Positions 18,893 through 28,783 are shown, numbered from the stretch's first letter. The stretch is 51,198 bases of DNA from an uncultured Bacteroidales bacterium (GCA_903911085.1 CAIWCC010000240.1:1-51198), one strand, 5' to 3'. Notes: generated by a model from the sequence alone, not told the origin. Made by a program: numbers and translations.

Positions 18893-19924
18893 ATGACCAA
18901 CTCTATAGTTATTTTAAATTGGAATGGTGTAAAATTTCTACAACAATTTCTACCAATTTTAATCAAAAATACAACATTAAGTAACACGGAAATTATTGTT
19001 GCCGATAATGCCTCAACAGATAATTCTCTGTTGGTTTTGAAAGAACAATTTCCAACAATTAAAACTATCGTTTTAGACAAAAATTATGGTTTTGCAGGTG
19101 GTTATAATAAAGCTTTGGCTCAATTAGAATCGGATTATTATGTTTTGCTCAATTCGGATGTAGAAGTTACGCCAAATTGGTTGACGCCAATTATCGACTT
19201 TATGAAAAGCCACAAAGAAGTGGCTGCATGTCAACCCAAAATACTATCTTATAATTCGCGAAATTATTTTGAACATGCTGGTGCTGCTGGTGGTTTTATA
19301 GATAAATTTGGTTATCCATATTGTCGAGGAAGAGTTTTTGGAACTGTGGAACAGGACAATGGACAATATGATACTGAGACTGATATATTCTGGGCTTCGG
19401 GCGCATGCTTAGTTGTACGTTCTGAAATTTATTGGAAAGTTGGTGGTTTGGACGATGATTTTTTTGCACACATGGAAGAAATTGATTTATGTTGGCGACT
19501 CAAAAGTAGAGGTTATAGAGTGATGTGTATTCCACAAAGTTCGGTTTTTCATATTGGTGGCGGGACTTTAAATACCGAAAATCCACATAAAACATACCTC
19601 AATTTCCGAAATAATTTATTGCTATTATACAAAAATTTGCCCAATAAAACCTTAAATAACACATTACGGTGGCGCAAATATCTTGATTATCTAGCTTTTG
19701 TGCAACTCTTTTTAACCGGAAAACCTCGCAATGCCTTTAGTATTTTAAAGGCACGCAAGGATTTCAAAATGACTCAACCTAATTTTCAAAAGAAAAGAGC
19801 AGAAAACATCTTATATGCAACAAATAATGACAAATTAGTCATACTCCAAAAGAGTTTGGTATTTGAATATTACTTAAAAGGAAAGAAAACTTTCGATAAA
19901 ATTACCACATTAAAACAACTCTAA
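18893..19924 (+). CDS. Family 2 glycosyltransferase
   Basis: A 343-aa inverting glycosyltransferase (GT-A fold) of the rhamnosyltransferase-like group. It starts with SIVILNWNGVKFLQQ. The nucleotide-sugar region carries ADNASTDNS, the DXD-type metal site is LLNSDVEV, and the C-terminal acceptor region includes FAHMEEIDLCWRLKSRGYRV and a GGGTL motif. It follows the acyltransferase by 8 bp and so is probably involved in LPS or another surface glycan. Its last 23 bp overlap the 3' end of a convergent lipoprotein gene. Donor and acceptor sugars are unknown. Confidence 0.93.
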   Translation: MTNSIVILNWNGVKFLQQFLPILIKNTTLSNTEIIVADNASTDNSLLVLKEQFPTIKTIVLDKNYGFAGGYNKALAQLESDYYVLLNSDVEVTPNWLTPIIDFMKSHKEVAACQPKILSYNSRNYFEHAGAAGGFIDKFGYPYCRGRVFGTVEQDNGQYDTETDIFWASGACLVVRSEIYWKVGGLDDDFFAHMEEIDLCWRLKSRGYRVMCIPQSSVFHIGGGTLNTENPHKTYLNFRNNLLLLYKNLPNKTLNNTLRWRKYLDYLAFVQLFLTGKPRNAFSILKARKDFKMTQPNFQKKRAENILYATNNDKLVILQKSLVFEYYLKGKKTFDKITTLKQL

Positions 19925-20315
19925 AATACATTGTCTCAGGTAAATATTTAGCAAAATCAGAATTTGTAACATAAAAGGTTATACCACCATTTGAAAAGTC
20001 GTAATCAACAGTACGTGTCCACACATACCCTTTAGTATCTTCATAATGACGCACATAAGGCAGAATCTGCTGTTTGTCATTAATTTCGGTATACGCTACA
20101 ACAGCACCATCGGTAAGTAAACTTGAATTGATCTGACGCAACGGAAAATAACATGAATAATATCTATTAAGTCCATCACCGTCGGTATATTCCACCCAAT
20201 TACTTTTATTTACTGTCAATTCAAAAATTTGTTTAGTAGTTAATTCTTGTGGAACGGAGTCTTCGCACGACATAAAAACAACTGCTAATACGAATAGAAA
20301 TAATGCTTTTTTCAT
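19902..20315 (-). CDS. Hypothetical lipoprotein
   Basis: A 137-aa protein with a clear lipoprotein leader (ALFLFVLAVVFMSC, lipobox cysteine 17). The mature part is rich in aromatic and polar residues and ends in a beta-like TMYFRVVLMW. No family is recognised. Its 3' end overlaps that of the convergent GT2 gene by 23 bp (19902-19924), so no room remains for a terminator between them. The leader, clean ATG and secretion-like composition make it a believable gene. Confidence 0.75.
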   Translation of the reverse strand: MKKALFLFVLAVVFMSCEDSVPQELTTKQIFELTVNKSNWVEYTDGDGLNRYYSCYFPLRQINSSLLTDGAVVAYTEINDKQQILPYVRHYEDTKGYVWTRTVDYDFSNGGITFYVTNSDFAKYLPETMYFRVVLMW

Positions 20316-20538
20316 AAAATTGATTTTTTAAAGGCAAACTACTTTTTAATTGAGTACTCACCAAGATTGTTTTTGACACTAAGTTTGTTTATTCCTATAT
20401 TTCTTTACAAAACTTATGCCAATAATACTCAAAAACCACTACCTTTGTCAGCATAGTTTTAGCAGACTTTGTTTTTACTGTAACGCACAAGTTGTCAATA
20501 GATAAAATAAAAGTAGTAATAATCATATCAAAAAAAAA

Positions 20539-21747
20539 ATGAAATTGTTCAAAAGTAATTCAGCACTAAAAGTAACTTTAATTGTTTCATTAACAATCAT
20601 TTTAAGTATCGCAATATATTTAGGGTTACCGGCAAATTATTATGTGCACCGAGCTTTGTGGCATCAACTACCAAAAATAAACCAATACACGATTTTTGAA
20701 AACAGAGTAGTAAAAGCTGAGGATCCACATCCTTGGGAATTTGCCGAAGATGTTGAGGGTAAAGTAATTGCACCAGAGTTCAACGCAGATTTCGACAAAT
20801 ACAAAACTGTAGCGTTTATTGTAATTCAACACAAAAAAATCATTTTAGAGCAATACTGGAGCAATTATTCACCATTAAGTTTGAGCAATTCTTTCTCAAT
20901 GTCCAAAAGCATAATATCACTATTGGTAGGATGTGCAATAACAGATGGCGCTATTAAAAGTGTTGATCAACCAGTAAGTGATTTTTTACCAGAATGGACT
21001 TCATTTGACGGCAAAGCTTTGACCATTAAAGATTTGCTCACCATGAGTGCTGGAGTAGAATGGGACGAACACCATACCACTCTTTTTTCGAAAACTACTG
21101 AAGCTTATTATGGAAACGATTTATGGAAATTGGCGTTAACTGAAAAGATGATAGAAAAGCCTGGGGTAAGGTTTAATTATCAAAGTGGTGTAACACAAAT
21201 ACTTGGTTTTGTACTACAAAAAGCAACAGGCAAAAACATTTCAACATATGCTTCCGAGAAAATTTGGACTCCAATTCAAGCCGAAGAAGATGCTTTATGG
21301 TCGCTGGACAGAAAAGATGGTATGGAAAAGGCCTATTGCTGCTTTAACACAAATGCACGCGATTTTGCACGTTTGGGTCAATTGGTTCTCAATAAAGGCT
21401 ATTGGAATAGTCGACCAGTTGTTGATTCGAGTTACATACGACAAGCTACATCACCAGCTACTTGGCTGCAATTTTATCGTCGACTAAAACCCAATGAAAC
21501 TACTCAACCAGCCCCTAAACCATGTACAATGTACGGTTATCAATTTTGGTTAGCAAATTATAAGGGCTTGAAATTTACAATTATGCGTGGAATTCTTGGA
21601 CAATACATAATTGCAATTCCAGAATTGGATGCTGTAATAGTTCGATTAGGAAAAAAACGTGATGATAATTATAATGTAGAACAAAATTATACTTTAGACA
21701 CTGAACTTTGGATAAATGCTGCTTTGGAAGTTATTAACAGACAGTAA
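20539..21747 (+). CDS. Serine hydrolase, beta-lactamase class C family
   Basis: A 402-aa enzyme of the penicillin-binding/esterase (AmpC-like) fold. An N-terminal membrane helix (about 10-30) would anchor it facing the periplasm. The SxxK motif is S120-M-S-K123 in SNSFSMSKSIISLLVG, and the second motif is Y214-Q-S216, with Ser where classical enzymes have YxN. The overall pattern resembles esterases and 6-aminohexanoate-oligomer hydrolases rather than true beta-lactamases, so antibiotic resistance should not be inferred. A -7 box TACCTTTG is at 20440-20447. It converges with the next gene, leaving only 17 bp between stop codons. Confidence 0.88.
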   Translation: MKLFKSNSALKVTLIVSLTIILSIAIYLGLPANYYVHRALWHQLPKINQYTIFENRVVKAEDPHPWEFAEDVEGKVIAPEFNADFDKYKTVAFIVIQHKKIILEQYWSNYSPLSLSNSFSMSKSIISLLVGCAITDGAIKSVDQPVSDFLPEWTSFDGKALTIKDLLTMSAGVEWDEHHTTLFSKTTEAYYGNDLWKLALTEKMIEKPGVRFNYQSGVTQILGFVLQKATGKNISTYASEKIWTPIQAEEDALWSLDRKDGMEKAYCCFNTNARDFARLGQLVLNKGYWNSRPVVDSSYIRQATSPATWLQFYRRLKPNETTQPAPKPCTMYGYQFWLANYKGLKFTIMRGILGQYIIAIPELDAVIVRLGKKRDDNYNVEQNYTLDTELWINAALEVINRQ

Positions 21748-21764
21748 AAAGTCAAATTAAAATC

Positions 21765-22460
21765 TTATTGACGAATCAAATTATTCAAAATCTGAAACAT
21801 CTTATCATTATTCGATTTTAGAAAGTTTTTTTGTTCTAAAATAGCCGTCTCGGATTGAACTGTTTCGGATTGAACCAATTCATCCCGACCGTTTTCGACC
21901 ATAAGGTTTAACGATTCTTCTGTAACTTCTAAATGAAACTGTAGACCCAAGACTTGATTGTTATACAAAAAAGCCTGATTTTTACACACACTGGACTGTA
22001 GCAAATGTGTGCTTTCATCAGGTAAATCAAAGGTATCGCCATGCCATTGGAACACCGCAAATTTATCTTCAAAACCATCTAAAACAGCACTGCTATTGAC
22101 TAATTGCACATTCATCCAACCAATTTCTTTTTGCTTATTTGGATAAACTTTGGCACCAAGAACTTCAGCAATAAGTTGTGAACCCAAACATATTCCAATT
22201 ACTGTTTTGTGATTGTTAATGGCATTTTTTATAAATTCTTTTTCTTGCACTAACCAAGGATATTTTTGTTCATCAGTCACACTCATAGGACCACCCATAA
22301 CTATTAACCAATCAATATCTTCTACCCTTGGCAATTGGTAGTCTTTGTAAAAACGTGTAAATGTAGAAAAATGACCATTTTGAGCTATCCATTGCTCAAT
22401 ACACCCAAGTCCTTCGAAGTTTACGTGGAGAAAAGTGTGGATGTTTAACGATTTTGACAT
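21765..22460 (-). CDS. Type 1 glutamine amidotransferase (GATase1)
   Basis: A 231-aa class I glutamine amidotransferase-like protein, similar to stand-alone GMP-synthase-type GATase domains. The nucleophile is C91 in GICLGSQ, and the His-Glu pair is H176 and E178 in LQFHLEV, so the triad is complete. VMGGPMSV is the oxyanion strand. The C-terminus has a five-residue duplication (VQSETVQSET). It stands alone with no synthase partner nearby, so the ammonia acceptor is unknown. A -7 box TAATTTTG (plus-strand 22507-22514) lies about 47 bp upstream of the ATG. Confidence 0.9.
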   Translation of the reverse strand: MSKSLNIHTFLHVNFEGLGCIEQWIAQNGHFSTFTRFYKDYQLPRVEDIDWLIVMGGPMSVTDEQKYPWLVQEKEFIKNAINNHKTVIGICLGSQLIAEVLGAKVYPNKQKEIGWMNVQLVNSSAVLDGFEDKFAVFQWHGDTFDLPDESTHLLQSSVCKNQAFLYNNQVLGLQFHLEVTEESLNLMVENGRDELVQSETVQSETAILEQKNFLKSNNDKMFQILNNLIRQ

Positions 22461-22681
22461 TTAAGTATATGTTTATTTGGCAAGATTATTATTGAGTAGT
22501 TCAATGCAAAATTACTATTTTTTTTTGTAACTAAGCTTGTATTTTAGACTTAAGATTTGAAATTCTACCACAAGTTTTTAAAATTAATGTATTATCTTTG
22601 AACCGTGATTTTGCGAACATTTAGCATATCAAAATCAACACATTACCAATAATAATATTTTCAATTTACACATTCTTTAAA

Positions 22682-25186
22682 ATGAGATTATCCGCCTATT
22701 TTCTAATAATTTTTCTTTTCCCATTAACAAGTAATGCCGAAAACAACTTAGCCAAAAAGGATTCTTTCCCCAACTATGGAACTGAAAATAAAAGTTCTAC
22801 ATTTTTCCGAGAACGTTTTTTACACACTGATTTGGCATATTATCTCGACAATTTGAATGATTTTGTCACCTATCAATCCGAAACAACTGGTAGTTATAAT
22901 CTACCTGATCATTACATTTTCTCAATTTCTGGAAATTCATTTAAATGGAACAAATATTATCTTGATGGATTCCGCATTGATAGCAGATTTTCGCCAGGTT
23001 CTGTTGCGTATCATCCCGACCTTTCAACTCATGCCTTAAATATTGATTATTATAATTCATCTTTAAGATTCAGCACCGATTCTACAATCCCTAATTCATT
23101 GGCATTTACGTACAATATTGGTGGACTTGGTGGTGTTTCGCCTTCTACAAAATCATTCATAAATTTATTTCACAAATCGGCTTCCGAAAGAATATACAAG
23201 CCTGAAAGATTGTATAACCCAATTGATTACAGAAATAAAATGAGAGCTGCAGGATCTTTTTATTTGAATTATTCCATACCAATAGGCGACAAACAATATT
23301 CACAACAAATTTATGCTGATTTCGGCACTAGAATGATAGCCAATTTTGATGAATCGGGAATAAATAGTTATGACCCAGAAAATTTCATGAAACTGCAACT
23401 ATCAGGGCAACTGCCTATTAAAGCAAGTAAATTTTTCGACAAAACAAATTACTTATGCAATATTTCGGAGCGACAAAATTTATATAGTGAGTTTAATTTT
23501 GGAAATGAAGAAACTGCTCAAAATAATGCTTATAGTCTTTCCATTTATGGATTGAAAAACAAGTCGAATTACAATTACACTTCTGGAATAACACTTGCCA
23601 CAAATAAAGTTCGTCATAATGACCTCAATTTTTCAAGAAATTTAATTGACCAAGATGGTGAAGCATTTGAACCTTGGTATCCAGATGGAACTAACACAGA
23701 ATTGTCACATGCGTTAAATTACACGCAAAATCTAACCTCGACACTTCAACTAACATTTGACAGTTACAATTCAGCAATTCATTTCTCACCTTCGACAAAT
23801 ACATTTCAAAATCCAATATTTGCACGGAAAGAAAATGTAACTCCAGCTATGATTATACCATTTCAGTCGCTTTACATTTATGAATGGAAATCAAATGCAT
23901 TTACTAGTGGGCTGCTAGAAAACACTTTAGGCTTGAAAACTCATAATAAAATTTCAAACAATTTGAATTTTAAGGCAAATTTCGACTTAACATTCGATGG
24001 TATGATTATAGCTTCAAAATCGATGTTAAGACCTAATTGGCAAGCACAAATGGGTTTATATTATCATCCCAGCAAATGGTTTTCGTTGGAAGTGAATATG
24101 AGCAGAAATCGAGTGGCATTTAATTTTGATGACACACGCTATTTTTCAAACGATTACTTGAATGCCAATGTATATTTTTGGAAAGATACAAACGCTGACC
24201 AACAATATCAAACAACTGAAAAATTGGATTATTTCACATCAACTGGTGGAATGTATCATAAAGCTGTAAAAAAATTGAAGCAACAGTCTTATTTTGTGCT
24301 CGATATACCATTTTATTTCCGTTTTGGTAATCATGAATTTTCGATACTCAATACTTATAAAAAGTACAACAATAATTGGACAACTCGCTTTGACAAAAAC
24401 GCTGACCAATATGGATTCTTTAAAAACGAAGATATTGAAGAATATTATCCAGAAAAAAAAGGCGACAAACAAATCTACTTTTACAATGGTGGAGCTGTCA
24501 ACTATCTTGTTGATTATTATCCCGAAGAGTATATGAAAACGAATCAATTATTTAATTTTGCAACTAATACCCCATACTATGCCGCTTCTACAATGAAATA
24601 TCAGTACAATTCCGAAAAGTTTTTGTTCTCAGTATCATGGTGTTCGTATATTATGTGTGGCATTTCTACTTTGGGTAATGGTCCGTTACACAACAATATA
24701 GGCGTTTATTCCGAAACTTCGGCCAATCCAAATATCAACTACAAGCTCGTTGGGCGAAACGATCAGGACAGAGCTTATGTAGCTCATATACTAATGTCAT
24801 ACAAAGTAAATAAAAATTTAAGTTTCGCTTTGTCGGGTAAATTCAAAGATGGTCAACCGTTTACAAGTTATGACACACAATTTGCAATAGATGCAAAAGG
24901 TAATACACAATTGGCAATTTGGAACAACAGAACAAAAGGTATAAATCCAATGAATGGTGATTTTGGAAGTAGAAAAGATGCATTTTTTAACATTGATTTC
25001 AGAACTACTTTTAGCGGTAGAATCCTAAATCGCGATTATGAAATTCAAATGATGATGTATAATATTTATGACTATGGAACTGAGCTTACCGAATACACTT
25101 TCGAGCCAGATAATGAAAATGGTCGTTTCGCAATGGAATTAAGCATTCCCCGTGGATTAATGATTACTGCAAAAGTTTATTTCTAA
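22682..25186 (+). CDS. TonB-dependent receptor-like outer-membrane protein
   Basis: An 834-aa predicted outer-membrane beta-barrel. A signal peptide (residues 1-19, MRLSAYFLII start) is followed by a short plug-like region in which FSISGNSFKWNKYYLDGFRI recalls the plug signature of TonB receptors. Beyond that lie alternating aromatic beta-strands, ending in RGLMITAKVYF with a terminal Phe. Unlike most Bacteroidota SusC-type receptors, no CarboxypepD_reg-like N-terminal domain or obvious TonB box is seen. A partner SusD is absent. A -7 box TATCTTTG is at 22593-22600. Ligand unknown. An alternative reading is a non-TonB porin-like barrel. Confidence 0.75.
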   Translation: MRLSAYFLIIFLFPLTSNAENNLAKKDSFPNYGTENKSSTFFRERFLHTDLAYYLDNLNDFVTYQSETTGSYNLPDHYIFSISGNSFKWNKYYLDGFRIDSRFSPGSVAYHPDLSTHALNIDYYNSSLRFSTDSTIPNSLAFTYNIGGLGGVSPSTKSFINLFHKSASERIYKPERLYNPIDYRNKMRAAGSFYLNYSIPIGDKQYSQQIYADFGTRMIANFDESGINSYDPENFMKLQLSGQLPIKASKFFDKTNYLCNISERQNLYSEFNFGNEETAQNNAYSLSIYGLKNKSNYNYTSGITLATNKVRHNDLNFSRNLIDQDGEAFEPWYPDGTNTELSHALNYTQNLTSTLQLTFDSYNSAIHFSPSTNTFQNPIFARKENVTPAMIIPFQSLYIYEWKSNAFTSGLLENTLGLKTHNKISNNLNFKANFDLTFDGMIIASKSMLRPNWQAQMGLYYHPSKWFSLEVNMSRNRVAFNFDDTRYFSNDYLNANVYFWKDTNADQQYQTTEKLDYFTSTGGMYHKAVKKLKQQSYFVLDIPFYFRFGNHEFSILNTYKKYNNNWTTRFDKNADQYGFFKNEDIEEYYPEKKGDKQIYFYNGGAVNYLVDYYPEEYMKTNQLFNFATNTPYYAASTMKYQYNSEKFLFSVSWCSYIMCGISTLGNGPLHNNIGVYSETSANPNINYKLVGRNDQDRAYVAHILMSYKVNKNLSFALSGKFKDGQPFTSYDTQFAIDAKGNTQLAIWNNRTKGINPMNGDFGSRKDAFFNIDFRTTFSGRILNRDYEIQMMMYNIYDYGTELTEYTFEPDNENGRFAMELSIPRGLMITAKVYF

Positions 25187-25519
25187 TTTCGGCTTATAAA
25201 ATTTACTTTTGCAAAATCAGCTACATAATTTCCAAATTCTTAACATTGAAGCATAAAATTTTTTCTAAAAAATATTTATATCGATTTACCACACAAAAAC
25301 TTTCATATTGAAATTCATTATGCAAAGAAAACGAACATTCATATCGTTTTACAATAAAAAAATTGAAATTTGAAAGAGAACATTCATCGTCCTAAAAACA
25401 TAGTAAGAAACTTAAATACAAATATTTAACAGCAATTGAATTTGACACAACAACTAATTTGCAACAGTAAAATAATATGCCTACATTTGTAAAATCATTC
25501 CTTACAAATTGAGATATTT
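25187..25519. other. Non-coding gap before ptb
   Basis: A 333-bp AT-rich region without a gene. The only feature I can support is the promoter at its right end (25458-25489). Confidence 0.5.
25458..25489 (+). promoter_or_regulatory. Bacteroidota-type promoter of ptb
   Basis: TTTG at 25458-25461, a 20-nt spacer, then TACATTTG at 25482-25489. This matches the -33 TTTG / -7 TAnnTTTG consensus known for the Bacteroides primary sigma factor. The ATG follows 30 bp later. Confidence 0.75.
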
Positions 25520-26431
25520 ATGGAGTCAATTTCCTCTTTTGCCGAACTAACAGCACATCTCACTAGTGTAAATTGCCGAAAACGGTTGGCAGTTGCCAAT
25601 GCGGTTGATTCACATACTTTGGATGCTGTTTTGCGTGCAGTGGATATTGGAATTATAGAGGCATTTCTGATTGGTGACGTTGCTTTAATAGAATCTCCTC
25701 ATTTATTTGAACAAGAACATTCACCTTTTATTCACATTATTGACATTCCAGACGTATTAGCAGCAACTTTAGAGGCTGTGAGAATGGTAAAATCAGGTGA
25801 GGCCGATATATTAATGAAAGGGCTGGTGAATACAGATGTTTTGTTGCGAGCCATTTTGGATAAAGAAAAAGGTTTGCTTCCTGCAGGTAATATCCTCACT
25901 TATAATGCAGCATTACAAATTCCTAGCTATCACAAATTGATATTCATTTCCGACCCAGTGGTAATTCCTTCACCCACATTAGTTCAACGTACAGCAATGA
26001 TAAAATATGCTATCGCCACGGCGTACAAATTTGGCATTGTAAAACCCAAAGTAGCACTTATTCATGCCACCGAAATAGCCAATCCCAAAATTCATTATAT
26101 GCAAGATTATTTGGATATTTTACAAGAATGGCGCAATGGGGAATTTGGTGATGTAATTATTGATGGTCCATTAGATATTTTTCTGGCACTGGATAAGGAT
26201 AGAGGAAGTATAAAAAATGTACCTTCGCCAGTGCTTGGCGATGCTGACATTCTTATTTTTCCAAATTTTGAATGTGCCAATTGCTTTTACAAAGGAGTGT
26301 CGTTGTTTGGTCATGCCGAAATGGGTGGTTTACTACAAGGTACCGAAAAACCTGTGGTGCTTACTTCGCGAAGCGAAAGTGTTGATTCTAAGTTTTATAG
26401 TATTGCCATGGCATGCGTACTAACTACCTGA
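25520..26431 (+). CDS. ptb: Phosphate butyryltransferase / phosphate acyltransferase
   Basis: A 303-aa member of the phosphate acetyl/butyryltransferase family, exchanging acyl groups between CoA and phosphate. Recognisable segments are ADILMKGLVNTDVLLRAILDKEKGL (read as conserved blocks ADILMKGLV and DKEKGL), FISDPVVIPSP, VALIHATEIANPK, DGPLDIFLALD and PNFECANCFYKG, which fit Ptb better than Pta. Ptb is normally paired with butyrate kinase, but the next gene is lpxB on the opposite strand. It has a good promoter at 25458-25489 and no visible terminator. Acyl specificity is inferred from family resemblance. Confidence 0.87.
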   Translation: MESISSFAELTAHLTSVNCRKRLAVANAVDSHTLDAVLRAVDIGIIEAFLIGDVALIESPHLFEQEHSPFIHIIDIPDVLAATLEAVRMVKSGEADILMKGLVNTDVLLRAILDKEKGLLPAGNILTYNAALQIPSYHKLIFISDPVVIPSPTLVQRTAMIKYAIATAYKFGIVKPKVALIHATEIANPKIHYMQDYLDILQEWRNGEFGDVIIDGPLDIFLALDKDRGSIKNVPSPVLGDADILIFPNFECANCFYKGVSLFGHAEMGGLLQGTEKPVVLTSRSESVDSKFYSIAMACVLTT

Positions 26432-26694
26432 ACTAAATAAAAAAAGAAATAGTACACGGATTACACTGATTAAGCGAATTTTAAACGCATCTTAAAAATA
26501 CTTCGTATTTTGAGGTTAAAACTAAACTTGTTTTTTCGAAATTAAAGGATTGAACGCAAATCACACAAATTATCACAAGTCAAGGCAGCTAAGTACTGTG
26601 CCAAACAAATATAAGGATTTTAAAGTTAATGCACTATATTTCAACAAGTTTGAAAGTCAACAAGTATAACACATGTTCAAATCTCAAATTGAGG

Positions 26695-27828
26695 TCACTT
26701 TGAATTTAAAAATTCAACCATTTTTTTTGCACATCGTTCAGCAGTGCCAGGCTCACCCAAACTCATCTTAATCTTTGAATAATTGCTTAGCAACTCATTA
26801 CGATAAGTTTTGTTGTGTAACAATTTCTCTAATTCCTCAGCCACATTATCAGCAGTAAAATGGTGGACAATCAGTTCTTTTACCACCTCCTTTTCGGCTA
26901 CCAAATTTACCAACGAAATGTATTTCACCTTTATAAAAATATCTTTCAAAAATATTGCCAATTGTCCAAATGGTGCATGGTAAACTACTACTTGAGGTGT
27001 ATTGATAAGTGCAGTTTCTAAAGTAGCAGTTCCCGAATTGACCACAGCAGCAGCACTTTGCTGCAACAAATCATAAGTTTTATTAAAAACAATATTTACC
27101 TTTTTGTTATCAAAAAAACGAGTATAGAAATCTGGCTCGATGCCTGGTGCACCTGAAATCACAACTTGATAATCGGGGAAACGCAGTGCGGCCTGTAACA
27201 TACGAGGCAAACAAGAGTTAATTTCTTGTTTTCTACTGCCTGCCAATAATGCGATAATTGGTTTGTTGGATAACTTATTTTCGAAGCAGAAATCTTCAAA
27301 ACTTTGATGTTGATTTGGACGCAAACAAACCGAATCGATAGTAGGATTGCCAACATATTCCACTTTAAAATTATGTTTTGTATAAAAAGCAGTTTCGAAA
27401 GGAAAAATCGTAAACATCTTATCAATATACCGCTTGATTTCTTTGATTCGATATTCTTTCCATGCCCAAATTTTAGGTGAAATATAATAGTAAACAGGAA
27501 TGTTCAATGTTTCTTTGGCAAAACGTGCCATTCGAAGATTAAAGCTAGGGTAATCGACCAATATTAATACATCAGGATTGAATTGTGTAATGGCATTCTT
27601 GCAATCATTCATATTGTTTAAAATGGTCTTCGCATTTTTAATTACCGCCACAAAACCCATAAAAGCCATGTTACGGTAATGCTTAACCAGTTTTCCACCT
27701 TGCTGCTGCATCAAATCACCTCCCAAAAAGCAAAACTCAGCATCTGAGTCCACATTTTTTAGTTCACGCATTAAACCTGAAGCATGCAAATCGCCCGAAG
27801 CCTCACCAGCTATAATAAAATATTTCAT
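26695..27828 (-). CDS. lpxB: Lipid-A-disaccharide synthase
   Basis: A 377-aa GT19 glycosyltransferase joining UDP-2,3-diacylglucosamine and lipid X to form the lipid A disaccharide at the inner membrane. The N-terminus YFIIAGEASGDLHASGLM is diagnostic. GGDLMQQQGG, LVDYPSFNLRMA, YYISPKIWAWKEYRI and PFETAFY are also typical, and the C-terminal half carries LLAGSRKQEI and NSGTATLETAL. Length matches the family. It begins 58 bp downstream of the EamA transporter gene on the same strand and may be its operon mate. Confidence 0.97.
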   Translation of the reverse strand: MKYFIIAGEASGDLHASGLMRELKNVDSDAEFCFLGGDLMQQQGGKLVKHYRNMAFMGFVAVIKNAKTILNNMNDCKNAITQFNPDVLILVDYPSFNLRMARFAKETLNIPVYYYISPKIWAWKEYRIKEIKRYIDKMFTIFPFETAFYTKHNFKVEYVGNPTIDSVCLRPNQHQSFEDFCFENKLSNKPIIALLAGSRKQEINSCLPRMLQAALRFPDYQVVISGAPGIEPDFYTRFFDNKKVNIVFNKTYDLLQQSAAAVVNSGTATLETALINTPQVVVYHAPFGQLAIFLKDIFIKVKYISLVNLVAEKEVVKELIVHHFTADNVAEELEKLLHNKTYRNELLSNYSKIKMSLGEPGTAERCAKKMVEFLNSK

Positions 27829-27886
27829 TTATATAAAATAATTTTTCAATCAATAAAACCTATTTCTTAAAAACAAAGCCTCTACC

Positions 27887-28783
27887 CTACTCTATTACTG
27901 TTCGTTTCATTTTTCCCCATTGGCTGATAAATAATCCCAGGATTACTATTGTGATACCAACCCATTTGTTGATTGTAATAACTTCGTCGAGAATAAGCCA
28001 CGATAAAATGGCAGTAAACACTGGAATTAAGTTCACAAACACATTGGTACGTGCAACACCAATTTGTCTAACAGCACCAGCAAAAAGAATAAATGCAACG
28101 ACAGAAGCAAATACAGCTAACATCACCAATGCTACAATACCCTGATTAGTAACATTCAACGAATGAATAGTGGAAAAATCGGTGAGAAAAAACGTAGGAA
28201 TAAAGTAAAACAAACCAAATAAACTTTGATAAAAAATCACATTCAAATTAGAATAATATGTTGATATTTTACGTAAAGTTGTGGCATAACAAATTGCTGC
28301 AAAAACTGCTAGAAACATCAAAGTTACACCCCATGGATTGGCATTAAAACCATCTTTTGGCTCGTAAATTACATAAATTACACCTGCTAACGAAACAATA
28401 ATTCCAAGAATAGTTGTCCATCCAATTCGCTCACGCAAAACGATATAGGCTAACACTGGTGCAAAAAGCGGAATGGTGGAAATAATAACCGAAGCCAAAG
28501 TCGATTCCACCACTGTTAACCCATAAGTTTCGCCAACATAATATAAAAATGGTTCAAAGAAAGCAAGTAACAAAAATATTTTCAAATCCTTGCGTCTAAT
28601 TTTTTGGAACTTACCACTCAATTTCCCAATTGTGAACAATAGTAACGAAGCAATTATTAAACGAAGCGTAATAAGCGTCATTGGTGGAAAAGAAAGTATA
28701 GCAATACGAGTCCAAATAAATGAAAACGACCAAAAGATCATAGCCAACACTATGGAAATATACAATTTGAATGAATTCTGCAC
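27887..28783 (-). CDS. EamA/DMT-family transporter
   Basis: A 298-aa inner-membrane transporter of the drug/metabolite superfamily, with ten predicted hydrophobic helices in two EamA repeats (about 5-140 and 150-290). The first repeat has FWSFSFIWTRIAI and a Pro-rich second helix, and the second has ATTLRKISTYY and LIPVFTAILSWLILDE. The substrate is unknown; the family exports amino acids or metabolites. The open frame starts with GTG at 28783 and no upstream ATG is available. The kinase gene lies 64 bp upstream on the same strand, and lpxB follows 58 bp downstream. Confidence 0.9.
   Translation of the reverse strand: MQNSFKLYISIVLAMIFWSFSFIWTRIAILSFPPMTLITLRLIIASLLLFTIGKLSGKFQKIRRKDLKIFLLLAFFEPFLYYVGETYGLTVVESTLASVIISTIPLFAPVLAYIVLRERIGWTTILGIIVSLAGVIYVIYEPKDGFNANPWGVTLMFLAVFAAICYATTLRKISTYYSNLNVIFYQSLFGLFYFIPTFFLTDFSTIHSLNVTNQGIVALVMLAVFASVVAFILFAGAVRQIGVARTNVFVNLIPVFTAILSWLILDEVITINKWVGITIVILGLFISQWGKMKRTVIE

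Noticed and set aside
26440-26694. Possible remnant of butyrate kinase after ptb
   Set aside because: No kinase-like peptide could be read in any frame. The sequence resembles generic intergenic DNA.
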